From contig JAHJHR010000003.1 in NCBI GenBank assembly GCA_018823745.1, forward strand, positions 248,001-312,000: a stretch of DNA of 64,000 bases, written 5' to 3'. Below are positions 42,936 to 51,995 of the stretch, in pieces; within the stretch, counting starts at the first letter, position 1, and each line of letters opens with the position of its first letter. Below the pieces are notes generated by a model. That model was given only the letters and a program-made list of their open reading frames with translations. It searched no databases and was not told where the DNA came from. The translations under genes were made by a program, and so were the position numbers. The DNA comes from Alphaproteobacteria bacterium (GTDB lineage: Bacteria > Pseudomonadota > Alphaproteobacteria > Oceanibaculales > Oceanibaculaceae).

Positions 42936-44144
42936 ATGAGCGTGCATCGTGACCGGACCGGCTTCTTCTTCCTGAATATCGGCCATTTCTACGATCATCT
43001 GTTCATGCTGCTGTTTCCGACCGCCGTGCTGGCGATGGCCAGCGACCCGATCTTTGGCGGCAGCTATGCCGATGTGCTGTCGCTGGCGGTCTATGGCTTC
43101 GTCGCCTTTGGCGCGGCGTCGATCCCGGCCGGCTGGCTGGGCGACCGCTGGAGCCAGCCGGGCATGATGTGCGTGTTCTTCCTGGGCATTGGTGCAGCCT
43201 CGATCATTACCGGCCTCGCCCGCTCGCCCTTTGAGCTGGCCTGCGGGCTGACGCTGATCGGGCTGTTCGCGGCGATCTACCACCCGGTCGGCATCGCCAT
43301 GGTGGCGGCCGATGCAGAAAAGCTGGGTAAGGCGCTGGGCATCAATGGTGTCTGGGGCAATCTGGGCGTCGCTGCCGCCGGCATCACGGCCGGCGCGCTG
43401 GCCGATCTGTGGAGCTGGCGCGCGGTGTTCATCGTGCCGGGGCTGATCGCCATCGCCACCGGCATCGCCTATGTCTCCTTTGCCCGGCGGCAGGCCGCCA
43501 AGGGCCTCGCCAAGCGCCCGGCGCGCGCGCATGTGGCGCTGACGGCCAGCCAGATGAAGCTGATGTTCGGCGTGGTCATCGTCGCCACGCTGTGCGGCGG
43601 TGTCATCTTCCACGCCACCACGGTCGGCCTGCCGAAGCTGCTGGAGGAACGGACGCTGGATTTCGATATCTCGATCACCATGGTCGGCATCCTGGTCACG
43701 GCGGTCTATGTGGTCGCCGCCTGCGCCCAGATCGTCGTCGGCCATCTGATCGACCGCTATCCGCTGAAGCCGATCTATGTCGGCGTCATCGTGCTGCAGA
43801 TCCCGCTGTTCCTGATCGCCGCCAATGCCGATGGCATGGTCATGGTGGGGGCCGCCATCGGCATGATGCTGCTGGTTTTCGGCGCGATCCCGATCAACGA
43901 CGCCATCGTGGCGCGCTATGGTGCTGCCGAATGGCGCTCGCGCATCTATGCCGCCAAATATGTGCTGTCGCTGGGCGTCAGTGCCGCCGCCGTGCCGCTG
44001 GTCGCCGGGCTGCACAAGGGCGGCGGCGGCTTCGCCACGCTGATGCTGCTGCTGGCCGTGCTGTCGGCGATCATCACTTTGGCCGCTGCCCTGATGCCCA
44101 CCGGCGCCTCGGAAAAGACCCCGGCCCCGGTTGCAGCGGAGTAA
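42936..44144 (+). CDS. MFS transporter
   Basis: A 402-aa inner-membrane carrier with about 12 hydrophobic segments. It starts FFFLNIGHFYDHLFMLLFPT and carries the MFS motif A-like loop PAGWLGDRWSQPGMM. The Arg-rich loop in the middle (RRQAAKGLAKRPARA) separates the two six-helix halves. GAGGA five bases upstream supports the ATG at 42936 over 42924. It is divergent from the AraC regulator, which probably controls it. The substrate is unknown. Confidence 0.88.
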   Translation: MSVHRDRTGFFFLNIGHFYDHLFMLLFPTAVLAMASDPIFGGSYADVLSLAVYGFVAFGAASIPAGWLGDRWSQPGMMCVFFLGIGAASIITGLARSPFELACGLTLIGLFAAIYHPVGIAMVAADAEKLGKALGINGVWGNLGVAAAGITAGALADLWSWRAVFIVPGLIAIATGIAYVSFARRQAAKGLAKRPARAHVALTASQMKLMFGVVIVATLCGGVIFHATTVGLPKLLEERTLDFDISITMVGILVTAVYVVAACAQIVVGHLIDRYPLKPIYVGVIVLQIPLFLIAANADGMVMVGAAIGMMLLVFGAIPINDAIVARYGAAEWRSRIYAAKYVLSLGVSAAAVPLVAGLHKGGGGFATLMLLLAVLSAIITLAAALMPTGASEKTPAPVAAE

Positions 44145-44166
44145 GGGCCGGAAAATCCTGGTCCCC

Positions 44167-44309
44167 GATGCTTCGAGACGCCTGCTGTGCAGGCTCCTCA
44201 GCATGAGGGAGCTTGCCAGTCGGGCCGGATGAACAGGAAACGAATGCCCCCTTCTCCCCTCACCCTGAGGAGGCGCGCCAAGGCACTTGGCGCGACGTCT
44301 CGAAGGGTA
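44167..44309. repeat. Pair of inverted REP-like elements
   Basis: Copy A (44167-44210) reads TTCGAGACGCC ... GCTCCTCAGCATGAGGG. Copy B (44258-44309) reads CCCTGAGGAGGCGC ... GACGTCTCGAAGGGT, in the opposite orientation. Copy B contains the hairpin GCGCCAAG/CTTGGCGC. The pair fills the space between the MFS and ParA-family genes. Confidence 0.7.
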
Positions 44310-44327
44310 CGGGGGAAGGGACTCTCG

Positions 44328-44966
44328 TCAGCCCTTCGCGGCCTTGTGGACTTCCTTGGCGAGGGCGGCGATTTCCTTGCCGGCGATGCTGGAGGGTGCC
44401 GCCTCCGTGATGCCGCGGCCTTCCAGCAGCGCGCTGGCCAGGGCGACGCGGTTGCCGAGCGTGCTTTTGGCGACCTTGACCCCAAGCTTGCCGATGGCGG
44501 CTTCCATCGCCTCAGCCAGCCGGGCGCGTGGCGGCATGCGGTTCAGCACCAGCAGGATGGCGCTTTTCTCCTGTTTGGCCAGATCCAGCGTCGCCTGGGT
44601 CGCCCAGAGATCCATCGGGCTGGGCTGGATCGGCACCACCACCAGATCGGCGACGCGGATGGCAACACGGGCCTCGGTCTCGGCATGCGGCGGGCTGTCG
44701 ATCAGCACGACGTCGAAATCCTTCTTCAGCTTGTCGACCTCGCTGGCGACCCGCCAGCCGGTGATTGCCCGGATATCCGGCATCTCCGGCGCAGTCGGCA
44801 GCGCCTTGCGGATTTCGGCCCAGCCGGTCAGGCTCGCCTGCGGATCGATATCCAGCACGACGACGCTGCGCCCGGCGCTGGCCCAGGCCACCGCGAGATG
44901 CGCGGCCAGCGTGGTCTTGCCGGCGCCGCCCTTCTGCTGTGCGATGGTGATTACCTTGCCGGACAT
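44328..44966 (-). CDS. ParA/MinD family ATPase
   Basis: A 212-aa deviant-Walker ATPase. It has KGGAGKTTLAAHLAVAW (Walker A with signature Lys), VVVLDIDPQASLTGWAE and DVVLIDSPPHAETEARVAIR. There is no N-terminal DNA-binding domain and no ParB gene beside it, so this is an orphan of the kind that positions protein clusters or other cargo rather than the chromosome. The 3' end lies beside the inverted REP-like pair. Confidence 0.88.
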   Translation of the reverse strand: MSGKVITIAQQKGGAGKTTLAAHLAVAWASAGRSVVVLDIDPQASLTGWAEIRKALPTAPEMPDIRAITGWRVASEVDKLKKDFDVVLIDSPPHAETEARVAIRVADLVVVPIQPSPMDLWATQATLDLAKQEKSAILLVLNRMPPRARLAEAMEAAIGKLGVKVAKSTLGNRVALASALLEGRGITEAAPSSIAGKEIAALAKEVHKAAKG

Positions 44967-45091
44967 GTCCTTGCTCCCTGCTCGCGTTCCATGAGGGGCT
45001 CATGTTGCACCGCACAGGTGTTCAGAACAAGGCCGAGCCGCAACCGCAAAACCTTGACGGCGTGGCGGCACTGCGCCATCCCTCTGATCCC

Positions 45092-46045
45092 ATGTCTACC
45101 AGCGCCCCCATCCTGCCCGCCACCGACGACGCCATTGCCCAGGCGGCGGCGCATCTGCGCGCCGGGCGGCTGGTCGCCTTCCCGACCGAGACGGTCTACG
45201 GTCTGGGCGGCGATGCCACCGACGACCATGCCGTGGCGGCGATCTTCGCGGCCAAGGGCCGGCCCAGCTTCAACCCGCTGATCTCGCATCTGCCGGATCT
45301 CGATGCGGCCCGCAAGCTGGCGATCTTCACCCCGCTGGCCGAAAGACTGGCCGCCAACTTCTGGCCCGGCCCGCTGACGCTGGTGCTGCGCCGGAGGCCG
45401 GATTGCCCGGTCTCGCATCTGGCCTGTGCCGGGCTGGACACGATTGCGCTGCGCGTGCCGGCGCATCCCGTCGCAACGCGGCTGCTGCGCGCCACGGGGC
45501 GGCCCGTGGTCGCCCCCAGCGCCAATCCATCCGGCAAGGTCAGCCCGACGCAGGCCCAGCATGTGCGCAACCTGCTGGGCGACCGGCTGGCGCTGGTGCT
45601 GGATGGTGGGGCCTGTGCCATCGGCGTCGAATCCAGCGTCGTCGATGCCACCGGGGACCGGCCCGTGCTGCTGCGCCCCGGCGGCGTGACACTGGAGGCG
45701 CTGGAGCAGGCGGTCGGACCGGTGACCCTGCCGGAACACGACCCTGACGCCCCGACCTCCCCCGGCCAGCTGGCCAGCCATTACGCCCCGGCCCTGCCGG
45801 TCCGGCTTAACGCCACCAACGCGGCTGCCGGCGAGGCGCTGCTGGGTTTCGGCCCAACCGATGGTACAGAGGCGCTGAATTTGAGCCGCGCCGGCGATCT
45901 GCAGGAGGCGGCGGCCAATCTGTTCGCCATGCTGCGCGCGCTCGACCGGCCGGGATTGAGCGGCATTGCCATCATGCCGATACCGGAGACCGGGCTGGGC
46001 CGGGCGATCAACGACCGGCTGCGGCGGGCGGCTGGCCCGCGCTAG
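45092..46045 (+). CDS. L-threonylcarbamoyladenylate synthase (Sua5/YwlC type)
   Basis: A 317-aa enzyme that makes threonylcarbamoyl-AMP for t6A modification of tRNAs reading ANN codons. The N-terminal YrdC domain shows GRLVAFPTETVYGLGGDATD, FNPLISHLPD, PGPLTLVLRRRP and SANPSGKVSPT. The C-terminal Sua5 domain (SPGQLASHYAPALPVRL) marks the long form. The ATG at 45092 is preferred over 45002, which would add an untypical 30-residue leader overlapping the divergent promoter region. Confidence 0.92.
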   Translation: MSTSAPILPATDDAIAQAAAHLRAGRLVAFPTETVYGLGGDATDDHAVAAIFAAKGRPSFNPLISHLPDLDAARKLAIFTPLAERLAANFWPGPLTLVLRRRPDCPVSHLACAGLDTIALRVPAHPVATRLLRATGRPVVAPSANPSGKVSPTQAQHVRNLLGDRLALVLDGGACAIGVESSVVDATGDRPVLLRPGGVTLEALEQAVGPVTLPEHDPDAPTSPGQLASHYAPALPVRLNATNAAAGEALLGFGPTDGTEALNLSRAGDLQEAAANLFAMLRALDRPGLSGIAIMPIPETGLGRAINDRLRRAAGPR

Positions 46046-46117
46046 ACGGTCTTGTTCGTGCGGCTGCAAAGGCTAACATTAACCAGAACGATACATGACC
46101 GAGGGATGATTGCCGCC

Positions 46118-47551
46118 ATGAAGGTGCTGACCGAAACCGTCATCGACGACACGCTGCTGCGGATCAAGGAACTCGTCAGCGACAAGGGCTTCATCACCGA
46201 GCCTGACGCCATGGAACCGCATCTGGTGGAGTGGCGCGGATTGTGGCGCGGCCAGGCGCGCGCGGTGGTGAAGCCGGCGAATACGGCGGAGGTATCCGCC
46301 GTGGTGGCGCTGTGCGCCGAGAATGCCATTCCCATCGTGCCGCAGGGCGGCAATACCTCGCTGGTCGGTGGCTCCGTGCCTTATGAGGATTTCGGCGGCA
46401 TCATCCTGTCGCTGGCGCGAATGAACAAGGTACGCGGCATTGATCCGCTGAACTACACCATGACCGTCGAAGCCGGCTGCGTGCTGGCCGAGTTGCAGCG
46501 CGTGGCGGAGGAGAATGACCGCTTCTTCCCGCTCAGCCTGGCGGCCGAGGGCAGCTGCATGATCGGCGGCAATCTGTCGACCAATGCCGGCGGGGTGAAT
46601 GTGCTGCGCTATGGCAATACCCGCGAGCTGGTGCTGGGGCTGGAAGTCGTGCTGCCCGACGGCACGGTCTGGGACGGCCTGCGCAGCCTGCGCAAGGACA
46701 ATACCGGCTATGATCTGAAACACCTGTTCGTCGGCGCGGAAGGCACGCTGGGCATCATCACCGCCGCCGTGCTGAAGCTGTTCCCGAAGCCTGCCCGGCG
46801 CGAGACGGCGATGGTTGCCATCACCGGCCCGGATGCCGCCATTGAGCTTCTGGCCCGCGCCCGTGCCGCCACGGCGGATGGCGTGACCAGCTTCGAGCTG
46901 ATGCCGCGCATCTGCTTCGATTTCGTGCTGGCGCATATCGCCGATACGGTTGATCCGCTGCCGCAGCGCTATGACTGGCATGTGCTGCTGGAACTCAGCT
47001 CCACCTCGGTCACGGAAGACGGGCTGGGCGAGAAGATGCAGGCGTTGCTGGAGCAGGCCGCCGAAGACGGGCTGGTGCTGGACGCCGCCATCGCGCAGAA
47101 CCAGGCGCAGGCGCTGGCGATGTGGAAGCTGCGCGAGACCGTCTCCGAGGCGCAGAAGCCCGAGGGTGCCTCGATCAAGCACGACATCTCGGTCCCGGTC
47201 AGCCGGGTGCCGGATTTCCTGCGCACCGCCGATGCGGCGGTGACGGCCGCCTATCCGGGCATCCGCATCGTCGGCTTCGGCCATGTCGGCGATGGCAACA
47301 TCCACTATAATCTCAGCGTGCCCAAGGGCGGCGACAACCAGGCCTTCCTGGCCGAATGGGAGCGCATCAACGAGATTGTGCACGACATCGTGCAGTCGAT
47401 GAATGGCAGCATCTCCGCCGAACACGGCCTCGGCCGGCTGAAACGCGAGGAGATCAAGCGCTACAAGAGCCAGACCGAGCTGGACATCATGCGCAAGATC
47501 AAGGGTGTGCTCGACCCGCGCGGCATCATGAATCCGGGCAAGGTGCTGTAG
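46118..47551 (+). CDS. FAD-linked D-2-hydroxyacid dehydrogenase (D-lactate / D-2-hydroxyglutarate type)
   Basis: A 477-aa flavoprotein of the FAD_binding_4 / FAD-oxidase C family. It has PQGGNTSLVGGSVPYEDFGG, the AAEGSCMIGGNLSTNAGGVN FAD-binding loop, and the VGAEGTLGIITAAVLKLFPK motif. The C-terminal half has FGHVGDGNIHYNLSVPKGGD and SAEHGLGRLKREEIKRYKSQ. Family members oxidise D-lactate, D-2-hydroxyglutarate or glycolate. The ATG at 46118 is chosen because the earlier start at 46052 lies in an untypical leader; 46106 is a second possibility. Confidence 0.88.
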   Translation: MKVLTETVIDDTLLRIKELVSDKGFITEPDAMEPHLVEWRGLWRGQARAVVKPANTAEVSAVVALCAENAIPIVPQGGNTSLVGGSVPYEDFGGIILSLARMNKVRGIDPLNYTMTVEAGCVLAELQRVAEENDRFFPLSLAAEGSCMIGGNLSTNAGGVNVLRYGNTRELVLGLEVVLPDGTVWDGLRSLRKDNTGYDLKHLFVGAEGTLGIITAAVLKLFPKPARRETAMVAITGPDAAIELLARARAATADGVTSFELMPRICFDFVLAHIADTVDPLPQRYDWHVLLELSSTSVTEDGLGEKMQALLEQAAEDGLVLDAAIAQNQAQALAMWKLRETVSEAQKPEGASIKHDISVPVSRVPDFLRTADAAVTAAYPGIRIVGFGHVGDGNIHYNLSVPKGGDNQAFLAEWERINEIVHDIVQSMNGSISAEHGLGRLKREEIKRYKSQTELDIMRKIKGVLDPRGIMNPGKVL

Positions 47552-47568
47552 GGGGCGGACTGTCCCCC

Positions 47569-48294
47569 CTAATGCCGGCCCACGAACTGCCGCAGCTCCG
47601 GGGTCCGGGGGGCGCCGAACAGTTCTTCCGGGGGGCCGGATTCGTGGACGCGGCCTTCATGCATGAACACCACGCGGTTGCAGACATCGCGGGCGAACTG
47701 CATCTCATGAGTGACCATCAGCAGCGTCATGCCGTCGGCCGCCAGCTCCCGCACCACGGCCAGCACCTCGGCCACCAGCTCCGGGTCGAGCGATGAGGTG
47801 ATCTCGTCGCAGAGCAGGGCAATCGGCTGCATGGCCAGCGCGCGGGCAATTGCCACGCGCTGCTGCTGGCCGCCGGAAAGCTGTTCGGGATAGGCATCGA
47901 ATTTATGGGCCAGGCCGACACGGTCCAGCATGCGCCGCGCCATCGCCTCGGCCTCGGCCTTCGGTGTCTTCTTCACCACCATCTGCGACAGCATGACGTT
48001 GCGGCCGACCGACAGATGCGGGAACAGATTGAACTGCTGGAAGATCATGCCGACCTTCAGCCGCAGCGCCTTCAGCGATGCCTCGTCGGGCGCCAGATGC
48101 GCCCCGGCGACCAGGATCGAGCCGTCATCGATGCTCTCCAGCCCGTTGATGCAGCGCAGGAGGGTCGATTTGCCGGACCCGCTCTTGCCGATGATCGCGA
48201 TCACCTCGCCCGGATCGACATCGATATTGATGCCCTTCAGCACCTCGTTGTCGCCGAAGCGCTTCTTGACGTCAGTGATGGCTATGAGGGGCAT
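47569..48294 (-). CDS. Polar amino-acid ABC transporter ATP-binding protein
   Basis: A 241-aa ABC ATPase of the HisP/GlnQ type. It shows Walker A GKSGSGKST, the Q-loop MIFQQFNLFPHLSVGRNVML, signature LSGGQQQRVAIARALAM and Walker B ALLCDEITSSLDPELV, with the switch His in MVTHEMQFA. It overlaps the permease gene by 23 bp and is the last gene of a five-gene transporter and regulator block. Confidence 0.93.
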   Translation of the reverse strand: MPLIAITDVKKRFGDNEVLKGINIDVDPGEVIAIIGKSGSGKSTLLRCINGLESIDDGSILVAGAHLAPDEASLKALRLKVGMIFQQFNLFPHLSVGRNVMLSQMVVKKTPKAEAEAMARRMLDRVGLAHKFDAYPEQLSGGQQQRVAIARALAMQPIALLCDEITSSLDPELVAEVLAVVRELAADGMTLLMVTHEMQFARDVCNRVVFMHEGRVHESGPPEELFGAPRTPELRQFVGRH

Positions 48295-48934
48295 TGAGCT
48301 TCCTTTCCAGCATCTGGCTGCTCTTCGACAGCGGCCAGCACAGCGCGAAATAGATCAGGGCGACCAGGCCATAGACGGTGAAAGGCTGGAAGGTGGCGTT
48401 GGTGACCATGCTGCCGGCCTTCGACAATTCGACGAAGCCGATGATCGAGGTCAGCGCCGTGCCCTTCACCACCTGCATCGAGAAGCCCACCGTCGGCGGC
48501 ACTGCGATGCGCAGCGCCTGCGGCAGGATCACCCAGCGCATCTGCTGGATATAGCCCATGCCCAGGCTGGCCGCAGCCTCCCACTGGCCGCGCCGGATCG
48601 CCTCGACGCAGCCGCGCCAGATTTCCGCCAGGAAGGCGGCTGTCCACAGGATCAGCGCCGTTGCGGCAGCCAGCCAGGCCGGTACGTCAATGCCGAACAG
48701 GCCAAGCCCGAAAAACGCCAGGAATAGCTGCATCAGCAGCGGCGTGCCCTGGAACAGCTCGACATAGCCTGCCGCCAGAACCCGGCCCGTCCGACCCTTG
48801 CCGATACGCAGGAACAGGATCAGCAGGCCGACCAGTGCACCGCCGATGAAGGACACCAGCGACAGCAATATGGTCCAGCGCGCCGCCAGCAGCAGGTTGC
48901 GCAGAATGTCCCAGGTGGAGAATTCCATCATCAT
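48272..48934 (-). CDS. Amino-acid ABC transporter permease (HisM-like)
   Basis: A 220-aa inner-membrane permease with about five helices and the polar amino-acid permease motif (EIWRGCVEAIRRGQWEAAAS, LGMGYIQQMRWVILPQALRI). The EAA-type loop contacts the ATPase. Three consecutive Met codons make the exact start uncertain. It overlaps the upstream permease by four bases and the ATPase gene by 23 bp. Confidence 0.9.
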   Translation of the reverse strand: MMMEFSTWDILRNLLLAARWTILLSLVSFIGGALVGLLILFLRIGKGRTGRVLAAGYVELFQGTPLLMQLFLAFFGLGLFGIDVPAWLAAATALILWTAAFLAEIWRGCVEAIRRGQWEAAASLGMGYIQQMRWVILPQALRIAVPPTVGFSMQVVKGTALTSIIGFVELSKAGSMVTNATFQPFTVYGLVALIYFALCWPLSKSSQMLERKLNAPHSHH

Positions 48935-49599
48935 GGCAGGCGCCTCGGGAACAGCGCCCAGCCCAGCCCGCGCAGCCCCTGCCGCAACAGGATCGACAGC
49001 AGCAGATAGATCGCCGTGGCGACGATATAGGCCTCGAAGGCGCGGAAATTGCGCGACTGGATGTAATTGGCGGCGAAGGTCAGATCCTCGGCCGCGATCT
49101 GCGAGACCACGGCGGAGCCCAGCATCACGATGACGATCTGCGAGGACAGCGCCGGCCAGATCCGTTGCAGCGCCGGAATCATCACGACATGGCGGAAGGT
49201 CTCGAAGGGCGTCATGGCCAGGCTGGCCCCGGCCTCGTACTGGCCGCGCGGCGTCGCCTGGATGCCGGCCCGGATGATCTCGCAGCTATAGGCTCCAAGA
49301 TTAACCGCCATGGCGAGATTGGCGGCCTGCAATTCCGAGAACTGGACGCCGATGGAGGGCAGGCCGAAGAATATGAAGAAAAGCTGGATCAGGAAGGGGG
49401 TATTGCGGATCAGTTCGACATAGGCAACGAACGGCGGGCGCAGCCAGCACGGCCCCAGCGCGCGAATCCAGGCGCAGGTGATGCCCAGCGAAACCCCGAC
49501 CAGCGCGCCGACGAAAATCAGCTCAAGCGTCACCGCGATACCGGCCAGCAGAAGTGGCAAATATTCGGCGATCCAGCTGAAATCGAACTGATAGGTCAT
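48931..49599 (-). CDS. Amino-acid ABC transporter permease (HisQ-like)
   Basis: A 222-aa permease homologous to its neighbour, with the same EAA region (IRAGIQATPRGQYEAGASLA, MTPFETFRHVVMIPALQRIW). The start at 49599 (MTYQFDFSWIAEYLP) gives the typical family N-terminus. The upstream in-frame extension to 49707 would lie inside the gap after the binding-protein gene and shows no membrane character. Confidence 0.9.
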   Translation of the reverse strand: MTYQFDFSWIAEYLPLLLAGIAVTLELIFVGALVGVSLGITCAWIRALGPCWLRPPFVAYVELIRNTPFLIQLFFIFFGLPSIGVQFSELQAANLAMAVNLGAYSCEIIRAGIQATPRGQYEAGASLAMTPFETFRHVVMIPALQRIWPALSSQIVIVMLGSAVVSQIAAEDLTFAANYIQSRNFRAFEAYIVATAIYLLLSILLRQGLRGLGWALFPRRLP

Positions 49600-49663
49600 G
49601 CCCCGGCCCCGGTTTACGAGGAGGCTGCCGCGCTTCCCGACGAAGGCGGCAGCCTCGCCGTGA

Positions 49664-50461
49664 TCAGATATCCGCCGGCAAAGCAGCGCCCAGCCATTTC
49701 TCGGCAATGGCGTTCAGCGAGCCGTCCTTCTTCGACTCGGCGATGATGGCGTTGACCTTGTCCATCAGCGCCGGCTCGTTCTTGTTGAGGCCGATATAGC
49801 AGGGCGAATTCTTGATCAGGAACTTCATCTCCGGCCGCTTCGGCGGGTTGCGCGCGAGGATCGCGGCGGCCACGACATTGCCGGTCGCAATCACATCCAC
49901 CTGGCCTGAGAGGAAGGCAGAGATCGTGCCGTTATTATCCTCATAGCGCTTGATGACCGCAGTTTCCGGCGCGATCTTGGTCAGCTCCATATCCTCGATG
50001 GCGCCGCGCGTTACACCGATGGTCTTGCCGGCCAGATCGGCGGCGGCGGCCACTTTCACATCGGCCGGCGCGAAGACACCGTTGAAGAACGGGGCATAGG
50101 CGTTGGTGAAGTCGATGGCCTTCTCGCGCTCGGCATTCTTGCCCAGGCTGGAAATCACCAGATCAACCTTGTTGGTCTGCAGATAGGGGATGCGGTTGGC
50201 ACTGGTGACCGGCACCAGTTCCACCTTCACACCCAGCTTCTTGCCGATCAGATTGGCGGTATCGACGTCATAGCCGACGGCTTTCATGTCGGTGCCGACG
50301 CTGCCGAAGGGCGGGAAATCCTGCGGCACGGCGATGCGGATGGTGCCGCGCTTGGTGATATCGGCCAGCGCGTCGGCATGGGCCAGTTGCGGTGCCGCGA
50401 CAAGCGCGCCGGCCGCCAGGGTGATCGATGCGAAAAGCGATAATGCCGTCCTGCGATTCAT
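49664..50461 (-). CDS. Amino-acid ABC transporter substrate-binding protein
   Basis: A 265-aa periplasmic protein with a clear signal peptide (ALSLFASITLAAGALVAAPQ, cut near AHA) and the family-3 binding-protein fold: TIRIAVPQDFPPFGSVGTDM, KAVGYDVDTANLIGKKLGVK, RIPYLQTNKVDLVISSLGKN and GVTRGAIEDMELTKI. The ligand is a polar amino acid or related compound, not predictable in detail. It is the first transporter gene, 19 bp after the GntR gene. Confidence 0.93.
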   Translation of the reverse strand: MNRRTALSLFASITLAAGALVAAPQLAHADALADITKRGTIRIAVPQDFPPFGSVGTDMKAVGYDVDTANLIGKKLGVKVELVPVTSANRIPYLQTNKVDLVISSLGKNAEREKAIDFTNAYAPFFNGVFAPADVKVAAAADLAGKTIGVTRGAIEDMELTKIAPETAVIKRYEDNNGTISAFLSGQVDVIATGNVVAAAILARNPPKRPEMKFLIKNSPCYIGLNKNEPALMDKVNAIIAESKKDGSLNAIAEKWLGAALPADI

Positions 50462-50480
50462 GATGATGTTCCTTTCCAGT

Positions 50481-51209
50481 TCAGGAGGGTGAACGCGTAA
50501 GCACGGAAGGCCGCGCAGCAGCGGCCGGAGACAGAATTTCCTTCAGACCGGCCAGCGGGTCGGGCTTTGTAGAGAGGTCCAGCCCGCCTTCGACACGGCC
50601 GATATGCTCGGCCATCAGCGTGGCGGCCTCGGCATTGCGGCCGGCCTCCATCGCATCGAGAATCGCGGCATGGTCGGCGTTCGAGGACGCAGCATCGTCG
50701 ACCGACTGGTAGAGCATCGACACCAGCACCGTGCGGGCTGTCAGGTCGCGGATGATCTCCGTCAGCAGCGGGTTGCTGAGGGCATCGGCCAGATGGATAT
50801 GAAAATCGCCCAGGGCGCAGGTCCGGTCATGCACACTGCCGGAGCGCACAATGTCCTCTTCCTCCCGTACATGGGCGCGCAGGGCCGCCAGCGCCGGCTG
50901 CGGGATCGTGCCGACCGCCATCAGCATGCCGGCCTCGATGACCTTGCGGGCATGGAAGGCAGCACGGGCATCATCGGCCGAGGGCTCGACCACGAACCAG
51001 CCGCGCCGGGCGCTGACATGCACGATGCCGCGCGCCTCCAGCTTCATCATCGCCTCGCGCACACGGGTCCGCGATACGCCGAAGATTTCCGCCAGCATGG
51101 TTTCGCCCAGCCGCATGCCGGGACGCATCCGCCCGGCTAGAATCGCGGAAATAACCGCCTCGTCTATCGAGGCATTTTCAATCGAGCGTCTCGTCCACCA
51201 ATCTTGCAT
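50481..51209 (-). CDS. GntR family transcriptional regulator (FCD domain)
   Basis: A 242-aa regulator with an N-terminal winged helix (GMRLGETMLAEIFGVSRTRV, REAMMKLEARGIVHVSARRG) and a C-terminal FCD ligand-binding domain (HIHLADALSNPLLTEIIRDL, DHAAILDAMEAGRNAEAATL). It precedes the ABC transporter genes on the same strand and probably regulates them. A palindrome overlaps its own start codon. Confidence 0.9.
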   Translation of the reverse strand: MQDWWTRRSIENASIDEAVISAILAGRMRPGMRLGETMLAEIFGVSRTRVREAMMKLEARGIVHVSARRGWFVVEPSADDARAAFHARKVIEAGMLMAVGTIPQPALAALRAHVREEEDIVRSGSVHDRTCALGDFHIHLADALSNPLLTEIIRDLTARTVLVSMLYQSVDDAASSNADHAAILDAMEAGRNAEAATLMAEHIGRVEGGLDLSTKPDPLAGLKEILSPAAAARPSVLTRSPS

Positions 51210-51214
51210 ACAAG
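51203..51214. promoter_or_regulatory. Candidate GntR operator overlapping the regulator's start codon
   Basis: CTTGCATACAAG is an inverted repeat (CTTG and CAAG around CATA) and contains the start codon of the GntR gene read on the minus strand. TTG-AT--CAA-type sites are known for FCD regulators, so it fits autoregulation. Confidence 0.45.
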
Positions 51215-51434
51215 CGAATTGAGCAATACTCGTGCCAGCTCGTAACGCATTGCGGACTCTAGAATCGCCCTGTACTCACCGATGAAATAATGAGCAGGAA
51301 AGGCACAGGACTGCACACGCAAGCGGCATAAGTATCACGCCTGCGGGACTAATTCTTGATTTCAGAAAGGCAGGAAAAAGGCGCCAGAACGACGTTACCG
51401 GCGGCGATCCACTTGCGCCCGACTCGACAAATCG

Positions 51435-51893
51435 TCAGGCGATCAGCGTGGGCTGCGGGCTGAGGGCGGTCAGCGTCTCACGCACGGCCTGCGGCACCGG
51501 GATGGTCTTGCGCGCCTCTAGGTCGAAGCAGACCACGGTGGCAATGCTGCGGGCGACGCAGCGCCCCTCGACGAACAGGCCCTGCCCCATGCTGACCGAT
51601 TTGGTGCCGATGCCCAGCATGCGGGTGCCGATGCGCATGGTGCCGGGGAAATACACCTCTGCCCCGTAATCCAGCGTCAGCCGGGCCAGCACCCACGCAT
51701 TCTTCACCCCGGTCCGGTCGGCGACCTCGCGGATCAGATGGACGCGCCCGGCCTCGCAATAGGCGGCGAAGCTGACATTGTTCACATGCCCCAGCATATC
51801 CACGTCAGAGAAACGGATGCTCTCATCGTTCCAGAAGACGAAGGAGGCGGGATCGGCAAGGTCGATGCCGGCTTCGGTGAAGATGTCGGTCAT
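51435..51893 (-). CDS. Acyl-CoA thioesterase-like hot-dog protein (4HBT family)
   Basis: A 152-aa single hot-dog-fold protein of the 4-hydroxybenzoyl-CoA thioesterase type. It has IRFSDVDMLGHVNNVSFAAY with the catalytic Asp, and the strands LTLDYGAEVYFPGTMRIGTR and QGLFVEGRCVARSIATVVCF. It hydrolyses acyl-CoA or acyl-ACP thioesters; substrate unknown. The ATG at 51893 is preferred over the GTG at 51905. It is followed on the same strand by nothing obviously related, and the upstream gap of 225 bp to the GntR gene holds no visible gene. Confidence 0.85.
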   Translation of the reverse strand: MTDIFTEAGIDLADPASFVFWNDESIRFSDVDMLGHVNNVSFAAYCEAGRVHLIREVADRTGVKNAWVLARLTLDYGAEVYFPGTMRIGTRMLGIGTKSVSMGQGLFVEGRCVARSIATVVCFDLEARKTIPVPQAVRETLTALSPQPTLIA

Positions 51894-51995
51894 GGGAAAA
51901 TCCACACGGGTTCAGGACAGAAGCATGCTCTAACGCAAAACCGGCCGGGCTGTCGAGCGCCGGCCGGTTTCGCGTCTGGGTTAACGCCGAAAGAC

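Noticed and set aside
44187-45281. 364-aa plus-strand reading frame
   Set aside because: Antisense to the ParA-family gene, running through REP-like repeats. No protein family resemblance.
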